DNA of 7,191 nucleotides from Bacteroidales bacterium UBA6207 (GTDB taxonomy: Bacteria > Bacteroidota > Bacteroidia > Bacteroidales > F082), in NCBI GenBank assembly GCA_002421995.1, contig DISP01000129.1, positions 1 to 7,191 on the forward strand, given 5' to 3'. How positions within the stretch are numbered: the stretch's first letter is position 1; every line of letters starts with the position of its first letter. Shown here piece by piece: positions 1 to 4,535 of this stretch. The translations under genes and the position numbers were made by a program. The notes beneath the pieces were generated by a model that was given only the letters and a program-made list of their open reading frames with translations, had not been told where the DNA came from and did not search any database.

Positions 1-816
1 GATCTGTCGCAACAGCAGTTTTTTGCTGCCATCGGTGTGCCTGTTTACCAAGGCTATGGCCTCACCGAAGCCACCCCAATCATTTCGGCCAACAATCCTG
101 ATGTGCACAAATACGGCACCTCCGGCATGGTGATTCCCAACATTGTTTGTAAAATAGTGGATGCCGAAGGCCGCGAATTGGCGCAAGGCGTTAAGGGGCA
201 GATTGTTATCAAGGGAAACAATGTGATGAAAGGCTATTACCTAAACCCCGAAGCAACCGAAAAATCTATCCAAGACGGGTGGTTGTTCACCGGCGACCTG
301 GGCTATTTTGATGAAGACGGGTTTTTAGTTGTCGTGGGCCGCGAAAAGGCCTTGCTCATCTCGCCCAACGGTGAGAAATATTCGCCCGAAGGCATCGAGG
401 AAGCCATCGTCAATACTGCTGAATACATCCAGCAGGTGATGGTGTACAACGATATGAAACCTTTTACCACGGCTGTGATTGTGCTTGCCGAAGATAAAAT
501 CCGTAAACATGTGGCGCAGCAACAAATTACCGGACAAACAAATCTGCTTAAACTTATTGAAAGCGATTTGCAAAAGTTTACTACGCACGAAGCCTATGCA
601 AACCAGTTTCCGGAAATTTGGATACCCAGGTCATTTGTTATTGCCAATGAGCCTTTTACTGAACAAAATCTGTTGATCAATTCAACCCTGAAGATGGTGC
701 GCCACAAGGTGCTCGAAACCTACAAGCAACCCGTTGAGGAAGTTTATCGCTCCGATGGATCTAAAAATCAAAACAGCCACAATCTGAAAGTCATTGAATC
801 CCTGTTCAACCGTTAA
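1..816 (+). CDS. Long-chain acyl-CoA synthetase (AMP-forming), C-terminal part, 5' truncated
   Basis: The frame is open from base 1 and stops at TAA 814-816, so 271 residues of a larger protein (family usually about 550-650) are present. An internal GTG at 37 should not be taken as the start, because the upstream residues (LSQQQFFAAIGVPVY) are typical of the family. Visible motifs, counted from the first codon, are the adenylate-forming core YGLTEATP (about 19-26), the TGDLG motif with its ATP-ribose-binding Asp (97-101), the GREK hinge into the small C-terminal domain (113-116), and a candidate catalytic Lys in STLKMVR near residue 231. Family knowledge: these enzymes activate a fatty acid with ATP and transfer it to CoA at the membrane or in the cytosol. 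Chain length cannot be read from this part. It is unrelated in function to the downstream methionine genes. Confidence 0.9.
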   Translation, partial: DLSQQQFFAAIGVPVYQGYGLTEATPIISANNPDVHKYGTSGMVIPNIVCKIVDAEGRELAQGVKGQIVIKGNNVMKGYYLNPEATEKSIQDGWLFTGDLGYFDEDGFLVVVGREKALLISPNGEKYSPEGIEEAIVNTAEYIQQVMVYNDMKPFTTAVIVLAEDKIRKHVAQQQITGQTNLLKLIESDLQKFTTHEAYANQFPEIWIPRSFVIANEPFTEQNLLINSTLKMVRHKVLETYKQPVEEVYRSDGSKNQNSHNLKVIESLFNR

Positions 817-859
817 ACAAAACCTGGCTGTTGCTTTATTTGTTTAACAGGATGTTGGT

Positions 860-966
860 AAAACCTGCCTCTTTTGTTGAAGTTTTAACTGTTTTTTCTG
901 CGCTTAAGTTCAACAAAACCTGCTTTTTGTTGACTTTTTCAGCTTGTTTCTGCGCTGTTTAAAGAA
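860..966. repeat. Degenerate direct repeat, two units of about 52-55 bp
   Basis: Two adjacent units both start with AAAACCTGC (860-868 and 915-923) and carry TTTCTGCGCT later (895-904 and 947-956). Between these anchors both have a TTTTGTTGA-like stretch with small indels. A third, shorter and poorer copy may begin at AAAACCTGG near 821. The units are noncoding and lie between the acyl-CoA synthetase stop and the sigma factor promoter. Function is unknown. It may be an old tandem duplication. Confidence 0.5.
910..939 (+). terminator. Possible weak terminator downstream of the acyl-CoA synthetase
   Basis: TCAACAAAA (910-918) can pair with TTTTGTTGA (925-933) as a 9-bp AT-rich stem with a 6-base loop, followed by C and five T (935-939). 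The stem has only two G-C pairs, so stability is low. It spans the junction of the two direct repeat units. No better terminator was seen between 816 and the sigma factor promoter. Confidence 0.3.
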
Positions 967-1047
967 AATTAACATTGGTTAAGTGACTATAAATCAGTAT
1001 TAACTTACTTATTTACGTGATTTTGTTTAATATTTTTCAAAAAAGAC

Positions 1048-1077
1048 TTGACAAAGTTGTTTTGTTGTTTAATTTTG
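1048..1077 (+). promoter_or_regulatory. Bacteroidota-type promoter for the ECF sigma factor gene
   Basis: TTG at 1048-1050 is separated by exactly 19 bases from TAATTTTG at 1070-1077. The second element is a perfect match to the TAnnTTTG -7 element known from Bacteroidota housekeeping promoters. Transcription would begin around 1082-1086, about 20 bases before the ATG at 1106. This shows that the sigma gene is transcribed separately from the acyl-CoA synthetase. Confidence 0.75.
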
Positions 1078-1105
1078 CTGCATAAACATTAAACAAAAAT
1101 TCAAC

Positions 1106-1612
1106 ATGACAGCGATTGAATTCAACTATAACCTCACCGCGATGCAAAAATACCTCGAGGTATTTGCAAAGCAGCTTACCGGAAACGAAGACGATGCAAA
1201 GGACCTGCTGCAGGAAACATTTCTCAAGGCCCTGGTAAACCGCGAGAAGTATGTAAACCAAAACAACTTCAAGGCATGGGTTTATACCATCATGAAGAAC
1301 ATCTTTATCAACAACTACCGCAGAACAAAAAAGTCAAGAACTTTTATTGATCAGACTGATAACTTATTTCATATCAATTCAATAACCAACGACACCGAAT
1401 TCAACCCCGAGTCAATCATTGCCACCCGTGAGCTCACAAAAGGCATCGAGGCACTCGACAAAGAATTCAGGAGAGCATTTGATATGTATAACGAAGGTTA
1501 TAAGTATAAAGAGATTGCCGACGATCTCAATCTGACCATAGGCACGGTTAAGAGCCGTATTTTCTACAGCAGGAAAAAATTGATGGAAAATCTGAAAGAG
1601 TATCAGCCCTGA
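1106..1612 (+). CDS. ECF-type RNA polymerase sigma factor
   Basis: A 168-residue protein with the two-domain layout of extracytoplasmic-function sigma factors. Region 2 spans about residues 9-75, with DDAKDLLQETFLKAL (core binding and region 2.2) and FKAWVYTIMKNIFINNYRR (-10 recognition, about 55-73). After a linker of about 40 residues, region 4 spans about 112-163, with the helix-turn-helix KEIADDLNLTIGTVKSRIFYSRKKL. No membrane segment or extra domain is present. ECF factors redirect RNA polymerase to particular promoters. The target set cannot be read here. No anti-sigma factor or TonB/SusC-type partner lies beside it within the window, so it may be controlled by its own expression or by a distant partner. 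It has its own promoter and is followed by the separate promoter of the methionine operon. The ATG at 1106 sits correctly behind the promoter. Confidence 0.92.
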   Translation: MTAIEFNYNLTAMQKYLEVFAKQLTGNEDDAKDLLQETFLKALVNREKYVNQNNFKAWVYTIMKNIFINNYRRTKKSRTFIDQTDNLFHINSITNDTEFNPESIIATRELTKGIEALDKEFRRAFDMYNEGYKYKEIADDLNLTIGTVKSRIFYSRKKLMENLKEYQP

Positions 1613-1623
1613 AAGTATTGTTC

Positions 1624-1637
1624 AATCGAATTCGATT
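1624..1637. repeat. Perfect 14-bp palindrome AATCGAATTCGATT
   Basis: A gapless palindrome 12 bases after the sigma factor stop and about 70 bases upstream of the metYX -33 element. It has no T tract, so it is not a standard terminator. A dimeric DNA-binding protein could use such a site, but it lies far upstream for direct repression. Function is unassigned. Confidence 0.4.
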
Positions 1638-1707
1638 TAGGTTAAACAAAAAATTAACTAATTTTTAACAGAAAACTACTTATTTTAGACCAAAACAGCA
1701 TATTTTT

Positions 1708-1738
1708 TTTGGAGCGAATCAAAAAAGTAGTTTCTTTG
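1708..1738 (+). promoter_or_regulatory. Probable promoter of the metYX leader/operon
   Basis: TTTG at 1708-1711 and TTTCTTTG at 1731-1738 are separated by 19 bases. This fits the Bacteroidota TTTG-N19-TAnnTTTG arrangement with one mismatch (TT for TA). The expected start point, around 1743-1747, leaves only about 15 bases before the first leader ATG at 1761, as is common for leader-peptide attenuators. No other candidate this good was seen between the sigma factor stop and metY. Confidence 0.6.
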
Positions 1739-1760
1739 CAGCCTGAAAAAAGAAGTAAAA

Positions 1761-1814
1761 ATGTCAGTTAACTTTTCAAACATGATGTCTATGATGTTGC
1801 AGGCCAACACCTGA
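1761..1814 (+). CDS. Methionine-rich leader peptide 1 (17 aa)
   Basis: A short frame encodes MSVNFSNMMSMMLQANT and stops at TGA 1812-1814. Five of 17 residues are Met, four of them clustered in MMSMM (codons 1782-1787 and 1791-1796). An A-rich stretch (AAAAAAGAAGTAAAA) precedes the ATG, as usual for initiation in Bacteroidota. The stop codon lies inside the antiterminator strand and a strong terminator follows 30 bases later. This is the arrangement of leader peptides such as TrpL, HisL and ThrL, where the end-product codon is repeated. Since the first downstream genes make homocysteine, the Met cluster probably serves as a sensor of charged elongator Met-tRNA. The peptide itself probably has no function. 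A 5-bp hairpin TGTTG/CAACA (1795-1799 with 1805-1809) could act as a polymerase pause site. Confidence 0.75.
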   Translation: MSVNFSNMMSMMLQANT

Positions 1815-1855
1815 CGAGGCTTCATGTTTATACAAAATATCCGAATCCCCGTCAG
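1811..1855 (+). promoter_or_regulatory. Predicted antiterminator pairing of attenuator 1
   Basis: CTGACG (1811-1816) is exactly complementary to CGTCAG (1850-1855), the 5' arm of terminator 1. With A1817 bulged, GG (1818-1819) extends the pairing to CC (1848-1849). GCC 1803-1805 may also pair with GGC 1862-1864. This fold excludes the terminator. The upstream strand contains the leader stop codon, so a ribosome that completes the leader would cover it, while one stalled on the Met cluster at 1782-1796 would leave it free. Pairings are seen in the sequence; the switch is inferred. Confidence 0.6.
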
Positions 1856-1876
1856 CTTGCTGGCGGGGATTTTTTT
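1845..1876 (+). terminator. Intrinsic terminator of attenuator 1
   Basis: ATCCCCGTCAG (1845-1855) pairs with CTGGCGGGGAT (1860-1870) as an 11-bp stem with one G-U pair and a CTTG tetraloop. A run of seven T (1870-1876) follows. It is a textbook Rho-independent terminator. It stands before, not after, the methionine genes, which marks it as an attenuator. Confidence 0.88.
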
Positions 1877-1882
1877 AATAAT

Positions 1883-1981
1883 ATGATTACAATGACAACA
1901 GTTTTTTCTGCAACCATGCGTCCCGAAATGTCCATGTCAATGATGGTGTGGATGTGTAGCCATGTGCAGAAGCCTGTTTAA
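1883..1981 (+). CDS. Methionine-rich leader peptide 2 (32 aa)
   Basis: A short frame opens 6 bases after the T run of terminator 1 and ends at TAA 1979-1981. The peptide begins MITMTTVFSAT and continues MRPEMSMSMMVWMCS, then HVQKPV. Eight of 32 residues are Met, with a dense group at codons 1928-1945 plus one at 1952. Later in-frame ATGs at 1892 and 1916 are alternative starts and would keep the whole cluster. There is no clear Shine-Dalgarno sequence, only AT-rich sequence. The last codons (CAT GTG CAG AAG, 1961-1972) are the antiterminator strand. It resembles leader 1 in codons as well as residues: TCT ATG ATG TTG in one, TCA ATG ATG GTG in the other. Probable role: a second Met-tRNA sensor in series with the first. 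Confidence 0.78.
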   Translation: MITMTTVFSATMRPEMSMSMMVWMCSHVQKPV

Positions 1982-2020
1982 TAACAAGATAGTTTTACCA
2001 AACAGCCCCTTCTGCACATG
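1961..2020 (+). promoter_or_regulatory. Predicted antiterminator pairing of attenuator 2
   Basis: CATGTGCAGAAG (1961-1972) is a perfect 12-base complement of CTTCTGCACATG (2009-2020), which forms the inner 5' arm and loop of terminator 2. The loop between is 36 bases. Pairing would leave only four bases (2005-2008) of the terminator's 5' arm free. A ribosome at the TAA (1979-1981) would cover most of 1961-1972. A ribosome stalled at Met codons 1928-1945 would not reach it. This is the strongest antiterminator in the window. Confidence 0.72.
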
Positions 2021-2036
2021 TGGAAGGGGCTTTTTT
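2005..2036 (+). terminator. Intrinsic terminator of attenuator 2
   Basis: GCCCCTTC (2005-2012) pairs with GAAGGGGC (2023-2030) as an 8-bp stem. Further pairing inside the apex (C2015-G2020 and two G-U pairs) is possible. Six T follow at 2031-2036, then ATTT. The hairpin ends only about 20 bases before the metY start codon, so it controls entry into metYX rather than ending an upstream gene. Confidence 0.88.
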
Positions 2037-2059
2037 ATTTACCCTAAAAATAGTATATC

Positions 2060-3334
2060 ATGTCAACCCAAAGTTTTGAAACCCTTGCATTGCACCACGC
2101 CCACAACACAGCCCTAACAGAAGGCACCAGGGCCGTACCTATTTATCAGTCAACATCATACGTTTTCAGAGATGCTGATCATGCTGCCGATCTTTTTGCA
2201 TTGAAAGAACCGGGTTATATCTACACAAGGCTCAACAATCCAACCAACGATGTGTTGGAGCAGCGCCTTGCCACCTTGGACGGTGGGGTTGGAGCAGCGG
2301 TTTTTGCCAGTGGAACTGCAGCTATTGCCACCACGCTTCTCACATTGCTCAGGCAGGGCGATCATATTGTGGCTTCATCGCATTTGTATGGCGGCACATG
2401 GAATTTGTTGCAGGTCACCTTGCGCCGCTACGGCATCACAACAAGTTTTGTTGATCCTACTGATGCAGCAAATTTTGGCAAGGCGATCCTGCCATCCACG
2501 CGGGCTTTGTTTATCGAAACATTGGGCAATCCAAGGCTGAGTGTGCCAGATATCAGTGCCATTGCCTCGGTGGCACATGCTGCTGGAATCCCGCTCATTG
2601 CTGACAACACTGTGCCAACCTCCTACCTTTGTCAACCGGCTGCTTTTGGTGCCGATATCATCGTTTATTCGCTCACCAAATATGTTGGCGGACAGGGCAC
2701 ATCGTTGGGAGGTGCTGTTGTAGATGCCGGAAATTTCGACTGGACAAGCGGAAAGTTTCCCGAGTTTACTTCGCCCAACCCGGCCTACCATGGCCTCAAT
2801 CTGACCGAAGCTTTTGGTCGCGCTGCCTTGATAGCCAAAATCAGACTCGAAGGTTTGCGCGATTTGGGAGCTGCAGCGAGTCCTTTTAACGCGTTTCAGT
2901 TGATTCAGGGACTTGAAACCCTGCCGCTGCGCATTGTCAAGCATTCGGAAAACGCACTCGCCCTTGCACGATGGCTCGCAAACCGCCACGAGGTAGCCTG
3001 GGTAAACTATCCCGGTCTTGAAAATCATACGGCCTACACACTCGCCCAACGCTATCTTCCAAAAGGACAAAGCGGGCTCCTCACCTTTGGCTTGAAAGGC
3101 GGTTTTGAAGCCGGGAAAAAGCTTGTCGGAAAAACGAAGTTGTTTTCGCTGCTTGCAAACATCGGCGATACAAAATCGCTGATTATTCACCCGGCCTCCA
3201 CCACACACCAGCAGTTATCGGCTGAGGACCAACTGGCTACAGGCGTAACGCCCGACCTGATTCGTTTATCTGTTGGCCTTGAATCATTGAACGATCTTTA
3301 TGCTGACCTCGATCAAGCTTTTAATAATGAATGA
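2060..3334 (+). CDS. metY: O-acetylhomoserine sulfhydrylase (PLP-dependent)
   Basis: A 424-residue member of the Cys/Met metabolism PLP enzyme family, normal in length. The N-terminus (FETLALHHAH) matches the family start, supporting the ATG at 2060. Visible motifs are YTRLNNPT (55-62), the phosphate-binding SGTAA (84-88), the stacking Tyr in LYGGT (109-113), the pyridine-N contact in ADNT (181-184), the PLP-binding Lys207 in SLTKYVGG, the HPASTTH segment (377-383) and the carboxylate-binding Arg402 in IRLSVGLE. The enzyme joins O-acetylhomoserine and sulfide to give homocysteine and acetate in the cytosol. An acetylated substrate rather than a succinylated one is inferred from the adjacent metX. 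A cystathionine gamma-synthase is less likely, given the length and the YTRLNNPT/SLTKY context. Its expression is probably gated by the two upstream attenuators. Confidence 0.93.
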   Translation: MSTQSFETLALHHAHNTALTEGTRAVPIYQSTSYVFRDADHAADLFALKEPGYIYTRLNNPTNDVLEQRLATLDGGVGAAVFASGTAAIATTLLTLLRQGDHIVASSHLYGGTWNLLQVTLRRYGITTSFVDPTDAANFGKAILPSTRALFIETLGNPRLSVPDISAIASVAHAAGIPLIADNTVPTSYLCQPAAFGADIIVYSLTKYVGGQGTSLGGAVVDAGNFDWTSGKFPEFTSPNPAYHGLNLTEAFGRAALIAKIRLEGLRDLGAAASPFNAFQLIQGLETLPLRIVKHSENALALARWLANRHEVAWVNYPGLENHTAYTLAQRYLPKGQSGLLTFGLKGGFEAGKKLVGKTKLFSLLANIGDTKSLIIHPASTTHQQLSAEDQLATGVTPDLIRLSVGLESLNDLYADLDQAFNNE

Positions 3335-3337
3335 CTT

Positions 3338-4384
3338 ATGCAGATCAACAGTAAGCTTTTGTTTGTGCAGCTCAACGATTTCCATGCCCATGGCGGACAC
3401 TATTACCCGGAACTCAGGCTCTCATATGAACTCTTTGGTCTGCCGCTCAGCATAAAAAACCCGGTAGTGCTGGTGTGTCATGCACTCACCGGTAACTCAA
3501 CAGTGTCGGGCTCTAAGGGCTGGTGGAACAGCCTCATCGGGAAGGACAAACTGATCCCGACAGAGCGATTCACTGTTGTTGCGTTCAATATTCCCGGAAA
3601 TGGCTATCACAATGCTGCCGAAGCTAACTATGAACATTACAGACACTTAAATGTTCGCGATCTTGCGACCCTTTTTGTATTGGCATTGCAGCAATTGGGC
3701 GTTCATCAGCTTTTTGCGGCTATTGGCGGTTCACTGGGCGGTGGTATTTGTTGGGAGATTGCGGCCACCTTTCCGGCTTTTGTACGCACAATCATTCCTG
3801 TGGCATCGGATTGGAAGGCATCAGACTGGGTGCTGGCACATAATATTGCGCAGCAACAAATTCTGCTTCATTCAACCAAGCCGCTGCACGATGCGCGCAT
3901 GATGGCGATGCTATTCTACAGATCGCCTGCCTCATTGAAGTTAAAGTTCAACAGATCAGTTAATCAGGGCAGCAGCCTTTACCAGGTCGAGAGCTGGTTG
4001 CTTCACCACGGCGATAAGCTGAACGAACGCTTCACACTTGATGCCTACCTGCTGATGAATCATTATTTGAGCACGCTCGATGTGGGAAGCGGACGGGGTG
4101 GATTCGAAAAAGTGGCGGCTATGCTGAAAGCAAAAGTTGTGTTGGTGGCCATTGACTCGGATTTGTTTTTTGTGGCAGACGAAATCAGGGAAACAGCTTC
4201 TATGCTCGAAGCAGCAAAATGTGCGGTCAGCTACAAAGAGATTGTTTCAGTGCATGGCCATGATGGTTTTCTCATTGAATTTGAGCAGCTCAGTTTGCTG
4301 CTGCAGGATGTTTTCTCAGGCGAGTCAGTGGCTGCATGCTGGACTGAAAGTGAAATATGCAGAACGTTTCAACATTGTAATTAG
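3338..4384 (+). CDS. metX: Homoserine O-acetyltransferase (alpha/beta hydrolase fold)
   Basis: A 348-residue protein beginning 3 bases after the metY stop, so the two are co-transcribed and probably translationally coupled. It shows the MetX/HAT pattern: CHALTGNS (47-54) after the first strands, the nucleophile elbow GGSLGGG with Ser132, a probable catalytic Asp in AIDSDLFF (Asp275 most likely) and His308 in HGHDGFLIE. The usual nucleophile motif is GGSMGG, so Leu replaces Met at one position, a conservative change. The enzyme acetylates homoserine from acetyl-CoA, making the substrate for MetY. Succinyl versus acetyl specificity cannot be settled from sequence alone, but pairing with metY favours acetyl. 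The last 15-20 residues (with WTESEICRTF) look like a variable tail. Confidence 0.92.
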   Translation: MQINSKLLFVQLNDFHAHGGHYYPELRLSYELFGLPLSIKNPVVLVCHALTGNSTVSGSKGWWNSLIGKDKLIPTERFTVVAFNIPGNGYHNAAEANYEHYRHLNVRDLATLFVLALQQLGVHQLFAAIGGSLGGGICWEIAATFPAFVRTIIPVASDWKASDWVLAHNIAQQQILLHSTKPLHDARMMAMLFYRSPASLKLKFNRSVNQGSSLYQVESWLLHHGDKLNERFTLDAYLLMNHYLSTLDVGSGRGGFEKVAAMLKAKVVLVAIDSDLFFVADEIRETASMLEAAKCAVSYKEIVSVHGHDGFLIEFEQLSLLLQDVFSGESVAACWTESEICRTFQHCN

Positions 4385-4500
4385 TGCTTGTATTTAATCC
4401 CGGTGGCTGTGTTATGTACATCTTTCATGTCAGTCATATACATTAGTAAAACCTGACAATCATTCCGTAGATGCCTCGCCCTGAAAATTAAAGCTCAAGC

Positions 4501-4522
4501 AACAGACATTATAAACAGACAT
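4501..4522. repeat. Short direct repeat AACAGACAT upstream of thrA
   Basis: AACAGACAT occurs at 4501-4509 and 4514-4522, a 13-base period, ending 13 bases before the thrA ATG. The rest of the 151-base metX-thrA gap holds no terminator hairpin with a T run, no TAnnTTTG promoter element and no Met- or Thr-rich short frame. It could be chance or a small regulatory site. Confidence 0.35.
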
Positions 4523-4535
4523 AAATTAGAAAAGG

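Noticed and set aside
37..39. GTG at 37 as the start of a short separate gene
   Set aside because: The frame is open to the window edge and the residues before GTG fit the acyl-CoA synthetase family, so the gene is truncated by the window.
1649..1666. AT-rich inverted repeat AAAAATTA-AC-TAATTTTT as a terminator for the sigma factor gene
   Set aside because: It has no G-C pairs, its loop is almost absent and no T tract follows the stem. It is likely chance in AT-rich sequence.
1613..2059. SAM riboswitch or T-box upstream of metY
   Set aside because: I see no multi-helix aptamer layout or T-box-like sequence. The space is filled by the two leader frames and their hairpins. A covariance-model search would be needed to exclude it formally.
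2375..3208. Long open frame of 277 codons on the minus strand opposite metY
   Set aside because: It is a shadow of metY. The translation shows no recognisable domain, and metY on the plus strand has complete family motifs.
4414..4491. Short frames MYIFHVSHIH (4414-4446) and MPRPEN (4471-4491) before thrA as possible leader peptides
   Set aside because: Neither is rich in Met, Thr, Ile or Lys codons, and no terminator or antiterminator pairing follows them.
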